This document shows positions 52,220-62,129 of a DNA stretch of 64,000 bases, one piece after another (the stretch's first letter is position 1; each line of letters opens with the position of its first letter). The stretch is from NCBI GenBank assembly GCA_004194705.1, contig SADC01001300.1, positions 124,001 to 188,000 on the forward strand, in the 5' to 3' direction. The position numbers and the translations under genes were made by a program. Under the pieces are notes generated by a model. It was not told the origin of the DNA. It did not search any database and saw only the letters and a list, made by a program, of their open reading frames with translations. The DNA is from Ditylenchus dipsaci. Its lineage: Eukaryota > Nematoda > Chromadorea > Rhabditida > Anguinidae.

Positions 52220-52435
52220 CTAACTTTTCAGCAATTTCAAACAAAGTCTGTGATCTCTGTATTTTCGAAAGATCGAATTGCTTTTTTATCAAATTTTTAA
52301 ATATACCAGCCCCTCTCTCATCCCCCACAGGCACCGACCACTCACGATTTTCCATACCGGCACCCGCACCCATACCAAACCATGAACATTTTTTACAACG
52401 ACCGGCCGGTGCGGCAACCAACAAAAGAGACTCAT
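52220..52435 (-). CDS. Possible first exon, unknown product
   Basis: From ATG at 52435: MSLLLVAAPAGRCKKCSWFG, then ENREWSVPVGDERGAGIFKN and FDLSKIQRSQTLFEIAEKL to TTAG|GTAAAA (phase 0, 72 codons). GC content and composition stand out from the surroundings. Not recognised. The open frame extends upstream of the ATG, so an internal exon is equally possible. Confidence 0.4.
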
Positions 52436-52609
52436 AGATTTGGGTCGTCTTTTTGTGTGAGAAATATGTGTGTGAGAAATTTTCAGTTCAAAGGGTATGA
52501 AATTTTGTTGCACAAAAGTTTTTTAGTTGATAAAAATTTTGTTACATAAAAACTCAAAGGGTTCAAAATTTTCAGTTAAATAACACTTCATATCTAAAGT
52601 GCCAAAATC

Positions 52610-52940
52610 AAATTCTTTTTCGGATCACTTTTCTAAAAAAAAGCGAAAGCCAGCTACAGAAGTGTCAAAAGTTGGTGTTTTCTTTTTATAATTTTAGTCT
52701 TTCTTTTTCGCTTTCTTTCAAGAAATCTCGGCCATCCTGATTTCTGAGAAGTTTTTTACACAGATGCAATCTTGAAAATTAAGAATCAGCACGCAGCCAA
52801 CACACATTAAATGAAATCTAAATTCATTGAATAAAAAAAATATTATTAAAACTAAACTAACTCGCTGTGTAGGTTGAAGTTAGTGCTGATCATGGTGTTG
52901 ATCATATTGATCCAATCTCTGAATGCTTGACATTCAAAGA
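52610..52940. repeat. Dispersed repeat, GCGAAAGCCAG..GTGCTGATCATGG
   Basis: GAAAGCCAGCTACAGAAGTG, GAGAAGTTTTTTACACAG, CAACACACAT, then TTAGTGCTGATCATGGTGTT. The same order occurs at 58010-58600, with a different insert between the first two landmarks. Confidence 0.6.
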
Positions 52941-53329
52941 TATAAACTGTTGAAACTGTGTGTGAAGATGAATTTCAAGATTTTCTGGGAAAGAAAAAAA
53001 TCTTTTGCTTTGCCTCACATTATCGATTTTCACTAAAAAGTGTGATTTCATTGATAATTTTCATGTAAGTGTTTGACTACCATGACACATTTATTATTAA
53101 AAGCATGCCAGCAAAACAGAAAATGTTTTCAAGCCAAAAAAAATTTAAAATTTCTGTTTAAATATCTCAAAAATTTATCTTTTCAGCACATTTCATATAA
53201 TACAGAAGGTGTGCAAATGATTTATTTTGAACAATTTTTTGGTCGGATATTTTTTAATATGTGTACAATAGAATTTTTGTTGAAGAAATATACTTTGTGA
53301 ACACAGCAAAATTTTCGAAATTAAAATTG

Positions 53330-53790
53330 GACAAAACGGAAAAATGCCCGCGTTTGGGGAAAAAGTGCCTGAGTTGTGTGAAAAAGTGCCCGCGTTTTTT
53401 CGTTCTAGTCAAAAAGGCGAAAAAATGCCCGCTTTTTGTGAAAATGGGCCCACGTTTTGTGAAAATGTGCCCGCTCTTTCGTGAATTTGCTCTATAAGAA
53501 GGACTGAGTCTGCATTTTTGGCAATCATATAACATACCATTCATTTACTGCAAAATAATGCAGTTTCAGCTTTAAGAATTACGCTCATATAAATCATAGC
53601 ACATATAACAGGAAAATCCAGAAGCGGGAACTTTTCACAAAAAGCGGACAGTTTTTCACAAAAAGATGGCCCTTTTTCGGAAAAGCGGGCACTTTTTCAC
53701 AAAAAGCGGGGTTTTTTTCGCCTTTTTGACTAGAACGAAGTTTTTTCACCTAACGCGGGCAATTTTTTTTTTAAACGCGGGCATTTTTCC
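53330..53790. repeat. Foldback of AAAAAGTGCCCGC words
   Basis: GGAAAAATGCCCGCGTTTG and tandem GAAAAAGTGCCCGC variants run to 53475. The inverted set (CACAAAAAGCGGGCACTTTT-type) runs 53625-53790. A third block is at 54570-54640. Open frames rich in KCPR/KCPL here come from the repeat. Confidence 0.65.
53476..53620 (+). repeat. Direct repeat, left copy
   Basis: About 145 bp beginning CTATAAGAAGGACTGAGTCT and including ATTACGCTCATATAAATCAT; nearly identical to 54645-54792 in the same orientation. The two copies bracket the secreted-protein ORF. Confidence 0.75.
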
Positions 53791-54040
53791 GTATTGTCCA
53801 TTCAAATTAGCTGAACATAAACAAAAAATTCGCGTCTTTAACTTTTTGCGTCTTTCCAAAATCGATGCTACTGGAATATACCAGGAAAGCACCCCAACCA
53901 CCAGGACAGAACACCCTGTATACTTATTTTTCCGACTAATTTTTTCTGCGACTAATTTCGAGTTTGTTTATATGACCTCTTAACCAAAAAGGCAAAAAAA
54001 GGCAAAAAAATTTAGATTATTGATAAAGTGTTCATAGATT

Positions 54041-54313
54041 ATGAACTATTTTCTCGCCCTTTTCATCATAAGTTTGCTTGCAACCTGCACTTTTCATTAT
54101 GTTGCTGCTGCTGAAGTTAACTGTGACCCAACTTTCCCAACTGCTACAAGTTCTGAAGTAGCGCAAGATACTATTGCTGTATCCAGAAATACTGATTTTG
54201 GAATGAAACGTTTAACCGCTAGCCCTAAAGTGGGAGGCTCTGATGTGAATTTGCAGGATAAGCCTATTTTGATGTTAGAACCAGATGTCACAGTTTCTAA
54301 TGTAAAAATTTAA
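54041..54313 (+). CDS. Small secreted protein, 90 residues
   Basis: ATG opens MNYFLALFIISLLATCTFHY then VAAAEVNC: a strong signal peptide with a likely cleavage after the Ala run. The mature part is polar (DPTFPTATSSEVAQDTIAVS) with one Cys and ends in VSNVKI and TAA. Codon use is even compared with the surrounding AT-rich DNA. It fits one exon but could be a first exon read to a chance stop. Flanked by direct repeats at 53476 and 54645. No known family. Confidence 0.5.
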   Translation: MNYFLALFIISLLATCTFHYVAAAEVNCDPTFPTATSSEVAQDTIAVSRNTDFGMKRLTASPKVGGSDVNLQDKPILMLEPDVTVSNVKI

Positions 54314-54644
54314 AAATATATAAACAAAAAAAGACGCTACGGGAGTATAATCCAACCCCCCCCTCAAAAAATTTTTTTTTTTATAAAATTTTATTTTTTA
54401 TTTTTTTAAAAGTGTTTCCAAACACCCTATATCGACCTAAAATTGCCTCAGAAGCTCGAAAAAGACATTATTTTTTTTGTTATGGTCAATAAAAAATTGA
54501 GTTCTGGGACCACCCGAAAATACATATTTTGACCATTTTCGAAGGGATTTAGGGCTGCATTGGTTCTAGTCAGAAAGGCGAAAAAGTGCCCGCTTTTTGT
54601 GAACAGTGGCCCACGTTTTGTGAAAATGTGCCCGCTCTTTCGTG

Positions 54645-54792
54645 AATTTGCTCTATGAGAAGGACTGAGTCCTCATTTTTGGCAATCATATAACATACCA
54701 TTCATTTACTGCAAAATACTGCAGTTTCAGCTTTAAGAATTACGCTCATATAAATCATAGCACATATAACAGGGTAATCCAGAAGCGGGAAC
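54645..54792 (+). repeat. Direct repeat, right copy
   Basis: Matches 53476-53620 with few changes and is likewise preceded by the AAAAAGTGCCCGC words, so the duplicated block is at least 220 bp. Confidence 0.75.
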
Positions 54793-54854
54793 CAAGGGCT
54801 GGGTGCGAATATATCAGAAATGGACCAATTTAGTGTAAAAAGGAAAATGTTGAA

Positions 54855-55010
54855 CATAGTTTTGTTGACTGGGGCCTACCACATAAAGAAACTCCGGTAT
54901 GCATACATTTTTATGCATCCAGAGTCACTTGTTCGGAATTATGTCTAAGGTAAGTGAGTGCGCGCATCTCTAACCAACCAAGCCCGAAGAGGGCGCACGG
55001 GGCTTGGTTA
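54855..55010 (+). repeat. TCTAAG|GTAAGT arm
   Basis: GTTGAACATAGTTTTGTTGA, CTTGTTCGGAATTATGTCTA, AGGTAAGTGAGTGCGCGC. Here the long outer arm usually seen on the right side is joined to the GTAAGT centre, a hybrid of the two arm types. Followed by tandem TAGTCCAAATA words to 55095. Confidence 0.65.
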
Positions 55011-55139
55011 TAGACCAAATAGTCCAAATACTGATAGTCCAAAAATAGTCCAAATAATATAGACCAAATACTGGGCTATAGACCAAATAGTAGCCCTCTG
55101 GGTACGCCTGCGGTTCTAGTTGAAAAAATATAAAATCCC

Positions 55140-55622
55140 TGTCAAACCAGAAATTTCTGCTAAAATTGATTTACGCCCTCAAATAACTGATTTACGCCCT
55201 CAAAATACTGGTTTACGCCCTCAAATCTATATATTGCCATTTTTTGTCCAATTTTTGTTGCCACTTTTTCAATATTTTTACACCAGCATGTGGCCCTGAA
55301 TCTTGGCTTTCTAACAAACTATTGACTGATTTTCTGAGATTTCAAAAAGCTGGAGAAAAAGTCTTTGTATGGAGCAAATTTTTTTAAAAATACAAAGAAA
55401 ATACGAAGAAATACAAAAAATACAAAGACTTTTTCTCCAGCTTTTTGAAATCTCAGAAAATCAGTCAATAGCTTGTTAGAAAGCCAAGATTCAGGGCTAC
55501 ATGCTAGTGTGAAAATATTGAAAAAGTGGCAACAAAAATTTGACAAAAAATGGCAATATATAGATTTGAGGGCGTAAATCAGTTTTTTGAGGGCGTAAAT
55601 CAGTTTTTTGAGGCGTAAACTA
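55140..55622. mobile_element. Palindromic element, about 190-bp arms
   Basis: GATTTACGCCCTCAAA words, TATATTGCCATTTTTTGTCC, GCCACTTTTTCAATATTTTT and AGCTGGAGAAAAAGTCTTTG on the left are mirrored on the right around an A-rich loop. TAGCCCTGAATCTTGGCTTT matches motifs at 3415 and 45005. Confidence 0.7.
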
Positions 55623-56266
55623 CTTATAGCCGAAATTTCCTTGCTTTTTTTCAGTTAAACAAGTCATATTTTATGAATAAACCAAAAAATAAAAACTATC
55701 TTTTTGCTCACATTTTATCGTGTCGAAAATCGAAACGCTGAAAAGTTTGATGTTGAAAAAAAAAATTGCAGAAGCAAGTTTTAAAAATTATTGTTTCAAT
55801 CAGCTTTTAAATTAACAAAAATTTGAAAAAAGCAAATTTTCGGCTATGTTTTTTCGTTCGCTTTTCTTTTGTGCCTTTCTTTCTTGCACAGAGAATATTT
55901 TTGTTTAGAAAAGTCAGTATTTGGATCCAAACACATGTGACTCATTGTTAGAAGTTGACGACCAGTTTAACTGACCAAAAGTTAAACTAGGGATTAGTGC
56001 TCCACAACATTTCAGCATCATATTGTAGCACAGATTGAGGGTTACTAAATACATTTCACAGAAAATTTTTAAAAATTCGATTGTTGAGATATAACTGTTT
56101 GAAAAAAAAAAGTTGAAAATGACTAAAATCCAAATTTTCAACTTCTCGAATTTTCGTCATTTAAAAAAAAATAATTTTTTTCAAAATTCCATATCTTAAA
56201 AATTGATTTTTCAAAAATTTTTCTCTTACATGTTTTTTTAGCTACAACATGGTATCAAGATGTCGT

Positions 56267-56446
56267 TAGTAGTTAGAGGCCCCCTTTGGTCCCACCATCG
56301 ATCATCGAAAATCATGCAAAAAAGTGATTTACGACCCCTCTTCCTTCTTTTATTGCCCTTTGTATTTTGCCGCCAAATGCGTAAATCACTTTTTTGCATG
56401 ATTTTCGATGATCGATGGTAGGGACCAAAGATGGGCCTCTAACTAC
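56267..56446. mobile_element. Palindromic MITE, TAGTAGTTAGAGGCCC ends
   Basis: TAGTTAGAGGCCCCCTTTGG and GATCATCGAAAATCATGCAA on the left are mirrored on the right (ending GGGCCTCTAACTA). The arms are about 75 bp, nearly perfect. Confidence 0.75.
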
Positions 56447-57359
56447 TGTTGTTAAAGCAATGGTCATTGAATGGAACTTTTGGCCGATTAAAGTGAATAA
56501 AATGCTGGTGAACTCATCAAAATGACTTCACAAGTATTTGGACCCAACTGCTATCTATTCTGAAATAATCCAGATTTTTAAAACAGGCACCTATATTACA
56601 ATGCGAGGATGGGGGTTTTGTCTTGGTCCACCCTGTTGTTATTTTTTGTGGCTTTTTAGGCTCAAGCTCAGGTAAGGGTAGACCAGCGTATGCTGGGATT
56701 GATTTGAACATGAGTCTAATATATGTTTAAGTCCGTCTTAAGATACGCTGGCTCACCCTTGCCTGAGCCGAAAGCCTAAAATATAAAAAAACAATAGGGG
56801 GACCAAAACAACCTCCAATATATGGACAAAACAGTTCAATCAGCATTAATATTCAAAGTTGTGAGTGGTCTAGCCCAAACAACCAGGCTACACCCGAACC
56901 ACCAGGATGGATCTTGAACCACTGGGTACATACAAACCACCCGAATGTAGCCCGGACCAAATCCTTGTCGGCGCCAGCAATGGTGGCAGATGTATGACAG
57001 GAACATAGAAAACATAGAAGAAAACTCGAATTTGGGTCAACAAATACCGAGAAAAAGCTGAATTTGATTTCATTGCAACACATTTTTCGGATTTTGGGAT
57101 TCGGAACTTGACCTTTTTTCGGAATTCGGATTTCGGATTTCGAAATTCCGACGCGCCCCTGATAAGCAGAATGATGCGAAATGATCAGACAAATGAAAAT
57201 TGTAGAAATATAAAGTGTTCCTTTCTATTTTGTGCCGCACTTTTGAAAAAAAAGGACAAAAAAAGCTGTGCGAAAAAAAGGACAAATCTATTTAAAAAAG
57301 GCCCCTTCATTCATCCAGAGTGAATTGTGAGTGATTTGTGTGAGGGATGGAGGACGGTC
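56447..57359. other. No firm gene
   Basis: 56600-56815 holds CTTGGTCCACCCTGTTG, the AGGGTAGACCAGCGTATG motif and their complements, a composite MITE. 56870-57010 is GC-richer and open in several frames on both strands (for example PPGWILNHWVHTNHPNVART) with no recognisable domain. Confidence 0.35.
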
Positions 57360-57960
57360 AGGACGAGACGGATCGTCTAGTCCTGCCAGAGGTTTTTTAG
57401 GATTTTTTCCAGTGGCGGATCGCGTCCGGAAGTGAATTTTTTGGTCGTTCTGTCCCGGTTTCCCATCTCGGATTCTTTTTTCAAATTTTTTGTTTCGTCC
57501 CGGAATAGGCCATCCTCCATATCTAATATGTGTCTAAGGTATGTGGGAGGGGGGGGGGGGTGCATCTTAACTCCAATCCCCTTCCTTGCATCAAAAGTCA
57601 CTTACAAGTGATTTGTGTCTAAGGTATGTGGTTGTGTGCCCGAATGGCACGCAGAGGGTTGGTCTCTTGGGTTGAAATGCGCACACCCACTTACCTTAGA
57701 CATAATTCCGAGCAAGACTCTTGGTTAAAAATACATATAGAGACCTTTTTGCCTAGCTCCAGCGACCAAAACGCTGTAGGATACCTCAATACCCGATATT
57801 TTAGTTTGGGGGACCAAAGCGATCGGTCAACTTATGGTAGCCAAAAAAAATTTTTGAAATCCTATTTTTTAGTGCGGAAATTGTTTGGAAACTACTTTTT
57901 TATCGATTTTAGCAAATAAAAGTTACTCAGAAGACGTCTAAACACTATTCATAGTTGACC
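57360..57960. repeat. GGGAC-word remnant and TCTAAG palindrome copy
   Basis: 57365-57520 contains CGTCCGGAAG, TCTGTCCCGG and CGTCCCGGAATAGGCCATCC, a decayed relative of 11156 and 47879. 57530-57720 has TCTAAGGTATGTGG on the left and CCACTTACCTTAGACA on the right. 57780-57960 is the outer arm of the same family. Confidence 0.55.
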
Positions 57961-58009
57961 GAAAAATGGGCCTCCAAGTAAACAAGTTCCAATAAATTAG
58001 AGGTATTTA

Positions 58010-58600
58010 GGATCATTTTTCGGGAAAAAAGTAAGCGAAAGCCAGTAAAGAAGTGTCACGACTTGGTGTTTTTAAAAAACCATCGCCGTTGATGACAATG
58101 GCATTTTCGAGTTCTTGAATTCGAGGGGCAGCTATTATATTGCGAAAATATATTTCGAATTATTTTTTGTTTGCTATTAAAAAATTTTCAAAATAAAGAA
58201 CCATGCACTAGTTAAGCCCAAAGTTGCTTGACAAGCCGACTCTTATTAAGCCATAGCTTATTATTAGCAATTGTTGATTAGCCTCCTCTAATTCACAGAA
58301 TTTAAATTTTAGATGCAAATAAAAAAATAATTCGAAAAAACATTTTCCGCATTTTCTAACTTTAACTCAAAACTCCAAATTGTCATTGTCAACAACGCCG
58401 ATGGTACTTTAATAATTTTTAGTTTTCAAGCGTGTATATTGGGCATGTTAAATTCTGAGAAGTTTTTTACACAGGTGCAATCTCGATAATGAAGAATCAG
58501 CAGACAATCAACACACATCGAATGAAAACAAAATTAGCTGAATAAACTAATTCGCTGTGTTGGCTTAGGTTAGTGCTGATCATGGTGTTGATCATATTTT
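58010..58600. repeat. Dispersed repeat related to 52610-52940, with nested palindrome
   Basis: GCGAAAGCCAGTAAAGAAGT at the start and TTAGTGCTGATCATGGTGTT at the end match 52610-52940. Inside, GATGACAATGGCATTTTCGA (58091) and its counterpart (58380-58405) bound a MITE of the 32659 family. Confidence 0.6.
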
Positions 58601-58674
58601 TTTCATATAAAATAAGCTTTTGGACTGCTTAGAAAAAGCAAAAAAAGAGCCTAAAAACTTGATTTTACAAGTTA

Positions 58675-58850
58675 CCGTATTTTCTCTATTAAGGAACCCC
58701 TCTCTAATAATGAACGACCTTCCCCCCCCTCCCTCTCTCTCCTATTTTTTACTAGGATTTCAGAGTTAAGGCCATTTTTGTTTGACAATTTTGAGATTTT
58801 TCGCGGGTTGAAAGATAGTTAACCTAGGTGCGTTAATAGAGAAAATACGG
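58675..58850. mobile_element. pogo-type MITE (CCGTATTT family), word AAGGAACCCC
   Basis: CCGTATTTTCTCTATTAAGG at the left; CGTTAATAGAGAAAATACGG at the right; TA flanks. CTCTCTAATAATGAACG is a tandem variant of the word used in 59095. Confidence 0.75.
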
Positions 58851-58888
58851 TATATACGTTTTGCTGAAGGATGTTATATAATGGATTA

Positions 58889-59059
58889 CAGTCAACTCCC
58901 GATTTAGTGTACAGCTCGGTTTAGTGTACACCTGGATTAAATCATTTTGGCCAGCGGTTAATCAAAAGGACTAGAATGAACCCTCGATTTAGTGTACATT
59001 TGATTTAGTGTGCACCTGGAGCCGGTCAACAGGGTGTACACTAAATTGGGAGTTGACTG
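58889..59059. mobile_element. pogo-type MITE (CAGTCAA family), word TTTAGTGTACACC
   Basis: CAGTCAACTCCCGATTTAGT at the left; CACTAAATTGGGAGTTGACT then G at the right; TA flanks. The word recurs at 58922, 58992 and 59008. Confidence 0.8.
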
Positions 59060-59094
59060 TATTATTATGCTGAAGGATATTATTATTATATATA

Positions 59095-59941
59095 CCGTAT
59101 TTTCTCTATTAATGAACCCCTATCTAATAATGAACCAATCTCTAATAATGGACCCCTCTAGCAAGAGTTTGAAAAGTAATGAACCCCTCTCTAATAATGA
59201 ACCCCCCCCCCCCCCTTCTCTCAAAGCAACTGAAAGAAGACAACCGACACAAAGCAGAAATTTTTATTCATTTACTATCAAAGATCTCAAACACCAACAA
59301 GGAATTCTACATCATCTTGAAGATTATCCAGATTAACTTCGTTCTCATCATCAGACATTCAGGGTCCTTCCTCGTCGTTGCAACCATCTTGCGCCAATTG
59401 CTCCGATCGAATGCTCTTGAGTAGCTCCAGACCTCTAGTACCGATTAATCCCTCCGCCTTGAAGCATCCAATTTTGTCGTCTCCTGATCCATCCGTCGGT
59501 ATCGTGAGCGCGCACACTGAAAACATAAAAGAATCAAGGCTAACACTATACTAAAGATGTACTTTCAAAAGATTTGATGATCATCTTTTTGCTGAGGTCC
59601 TGCCAAGCGCGATCCACCCAATCCAAGACCACTTCCAATAACGGTGCTTTGGGGTTTCCTGCAGCCGTAAATTCTTGCCGATCTCCGTTGCTCATCCAAG
59701 TGGCGTAATAGAGGCGAATCTTTTCCTTGAAGGGCTTGTTCTAGCAGACATCTGGGGCCTGAGAAAGATAAGAATTGAAGAAAGCATTAAAATGTAAAAA
59801 GGTGTTTTCGGTGACTTTCCGGTTAGTTGTTCGGAACAATAATGAACCCCTATCTAATAATGAACCCCTCTCTAATAATGAACCCCCTCCGAGAGGGGTT
59901 GAAAAATAATGAACCCGGGTTCATTAATAAAGAAAATACGG
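59095..59941. mobile_element. pogo-type element (CCGTATTT family), word AATGAACCCC, with transposase remnant
   Basis: CCGTATTTTCTCTATTAATG at the left; CATTAATAAAGAAAATACGG at the right; TA flanks. Tandem CTCTAATAATGAACCCC units occur at both ends. The interior encodes a spliced transposase remnant on the minus strand, which places the CCGTATTT family in the pogo group. Confidence 0.85.
59359..59758 (-). pseudogene. pogo/Tigger-type transposase, last two exons
   Basis: Exon 59758-59563 (after TTTCTCAG) reads APDVC, stop, NKPFKEKIRLYYATWM, then EFTAAGNPKAPLLEVVLDWV and AWQDLSKKMIIKSFE to AAA|GTACAT. Exon 59516-59359 (after ATGTTTTCAG) continues in phase CALTIPTDGSGDDKIGCFKA. D-V-x-x-N-K-P-F-K, the aromatic-W and I-I-K-S-F-E with D-G-x-x-D-D are conserved in pogo/jerky DDE_1 transposases. 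The UAG replaces the residue before N-K-P-F-K, so the gene is dead here. The acidic DDE residues are upstream and absent. Confidence 0.75.
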
Positions 59942-59942
59942 T

Positions 59943-59972
59943 ATACACGTATATTATAGCGAGAGTTGACTG
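59943..59972. mobile_element. Half of a CAGTCAA pogo MITE
   Basis: TATACACGTATATTATAGCG then AGAGTTGACTG next to TA: the right half of the element at 60295-60344, abutting the preceding CCGTATTT element. Confidence 0.6.
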
Positions 59973-59974
59973 TA

Positions 59975-60292
59975 TTTTTACCCTTTTTTCTCAAATTTTG
60001 TTTTCGCATCTCAGATGTTTTTACACTTTTTTGTAGCTGAGATTCTCTTCTTTCGATTGAGTGGCCAAACACCCTAATTGAAAATAATTTTTGAGGAAAT
60101 CACACCAACTTTACACCAAATAAACAAGTATGAGGCTCAACCTGGTTTTTCAGTGTAAAGTTGGTGTGATCTCCTCAAAATTATTTTCAATTAGATTGTT
60201 TGACCACTAAATCGAAAGAGGAGAATCTCAGCTGCAAAACGGTGTAAAAGCATCGGATATGAGAAAACAAAATTTAAGAAAAAAGGTAAAAA
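59975..60292. mobile_element. Palindromic MITE of the 32659 family
   Basis: GTAGCTGAGATTCTCTTCTT and GAGGAAATCACACCAACTTT on the left are mirrored on the right around ATGAGGCTCAACC. It lies between the half pogo MITE and the complete one, with TTTTACC and GGTAAAA next to each. Confidence 0.65.
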
Positions 60293-60294
60293 TA

Positions 60295-60344
60295 CAGTCA
60301 ACTCTCGCTATAATATACGTGTATATTATAGCGAGAGTTGACTG
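60295..60344. mobile_element. 50-bp pogo MITE made only of two ends
   Basis: CAGTCAACTCTCGCTATAAT then ATACG, followed at once by its complement; one mismatch at the centre; TA on both sides. Confidence 0.8.
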
Positions 60345-60495
60345 TATACGTTTAAATGCACGAATATTCTGCTATTCCACAACAAGCTGGGTTTGGTGTC
60401 CTATCAAAATGTTAGAGACTGAAATACTCTTTGGTATGTTGACTCAAAATTCAAGTGACAAAATATTGCAAGCAACTATGGGCCCTATATTAAAT
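60345..60495 (+). other. Open frame, doubtful
   Basis: Between two repeats the plus frame reads IKMLETEILFGMLTQNSSDK then ILQATMGPILNVNVF before a CCTTGGTTCCC repeat. The composition is plausible for an exon, but there is no splice acceptor of note. Confidence 0.2.
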
Positions 60496-60956
60496 GTGAA
60501 TGTTTTTTGCCTTGGTTCCCTCCTGTTGCTTTTTATGAATTTTTAATCGAATCTTTATTCAAATCTACAACAGACATTCATCAACTGTATATTACGGATA
60601 GTTGGTCAACCAATTTGGTCAACCAATTTGGTCAACCAATTTTCAACCAATTATGGCAAAAAAAACAACAGGAGAACCAAGGCAAAAAAAAACAATTCCA
60701 TTCACATGTAGAGCCCAATTATGTTTACCGTCTTTCTTTAATAGAGAGGCACATATTTTCTTCGGAATGGTCAACTTTGCTTTGAGAAAAAATAAGTTCT
60801 GCTGCTTTATTATAGAAAAGAGGTGTGTGGTAGCCAATACTTTTGGAATAACAATCTAATTATTCCAAATTCTATAGCCAAAATTGTCTAAGTTTGAATG
60901 ACCAATTTTTTGTTTCAACTGTTTTTATGTTTTTAAGGCAAGACGAGCGGCACTTA

Positions 60957-61505
60957 TACCGTTGGGGACCCGTTCTAAATTTTCGAAAAGTAACCCAGAA
61001 AGACTTTCTAAACTGGTTTTTTCTGTTCAATACGATAAAAAAAAACATTTCAAATCAGTTTCTAATCAAAAGAACTAATTTTTTCTAAAAACATTGACTT
61101 GAACTCGTCAAAGTTAGATGGTCTTTTTAGGTTATTTTGACTAATCTTTGGTCACATTAGATTAAGCATAGGCTTTAAGCAAGGGTAGGCCAGCGTATGT
61201 TAGGACGGACTCAAACATGTTTTCTTTCTTCTTTAGTGTTTGAAAAGCATTTTTGAGCCCGTCCTAACATACGCTGGCCTACCCTGGCCTAAGCCTGAAT
61301 TCCTGAGCCTAAAAATTACCAAAAATACCCTAAAAAGAGCATCTTACTTTGACGAGTTCAAGTCAATGTTTTAGAAAAAAAAATAGTTCTTTTGATTAGA
61401 AACTGATTTTAAATGTTTTTTTATCGTATTGAACAGAAAAAACCAGTTTAGAAAGTGTTTCTGGGTTACTTTTCGAAAACTTAGAGGAAGGGGCGGCCCA
61501 ACGGC
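60957..61505. mobile_element. Palindromic element, about 190-bp arms
   Basis: CCGTTGGGGACCCGTTCTAA, AAAGTAACCCAGAAAGAC and TGACTTGAACTCGTCAAAG on the left are mirrored on the right. Nested at the centre is the AGGGTAGGCCAGCGTATGTT motif and its complement (61177-61290). Confidence 0.75.
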
Positions 61506-61756
61506 ATAATTGCTAGACGAGCTATACCTCTTCGGGCGAAATTCCCGAAAAGGTATAGGTAGCAGTGTTCTTGTAGTGTGAATAAATGTATTTAAGTATA
61601 AATTGCCGAAGCGCTCAGGTATAGCTGATCGAGAAAATTTGCCCATATGCATAGGCATAGACGTTCATGCAAATTTGCTGATATGTAGGCTGTTTCTCAC
61701 CGTGGAAAAACACTGATACTTAGGGTACAGCTGATCGAGTGAAATGCTGATAGGGC

Positions 61757-61885
61757 ATGGATATAGTTGATTGTTTTGAATGGCTGATACAGTCGAGTCA
61801 TGTCAGGTCAGTTTACTCTTACGCTGCTATTGTCCACGAGTTCATGATGACTCAAGATAACCACCCAACGATGACTGACAAATAA
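61757..61885 (+). CDS. Short open frame, 42 residues, uncertain
   Basis: ATG opens MDIVDCFEWLIQSSHVRSVY then SYAAIVHEFMMTQDNHPTM and DK, stop. The composition is protein-like and the frame ends right before a MITE (61894). It could be a terminal exon entered after ATATAG. No family. Confidence 0.3.
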   Translation: MDIVDCFEWLIQSSHVRSVYSYAAIVHEFMMTQDNHPTMTDK

Positions 61886-61893
61886 TTAACGCA

Positions 61894-62127
61894 GACCAGC
61901 ATGTTACACTGCAATTAAGGCGGGGATCAGCAATTTTTTTCTATTTTGACTATTTTCTATAAGCGTGCTACCAGATCAGACGAAAGTTTTCTGCCTACTT
62001 TTTAAAAGTAGGATAAAGTCATAAAAATATCAAATTTGAGCTAAAACAAGTTAAAACAGGGATGATTTTTTAAAAATTTCTGGTCCACGCTTTAATTTCC
62101 AGTGTAATGCGCTATGTCCCTTTGAAG
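61894..62127. mobile_element. MITE, ACCAGCATGTTACACTG ends
   Basis: CCAGCATGTTACACTGCAAT at the left; CAGTGTAATGCGCTATGTCC at the right. The interior CTGCCTACTTTTTAAAAGTA matches 8825 and 16880 (inverted). Same family as 16767-16998. Confidence 0.7.
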
Positions 62128-62129
62128 GA

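Noticed and set aside
53261..53497. Cys/Lys-rich ORF (KCPRLG, KCLSCVKKCPR)
   Set aside because: Follows the tandem AAAAAGTGCCCGC word, which is repeated in inverted form at 53625-53790; a foldback, not a Cys-rich peptide gene.
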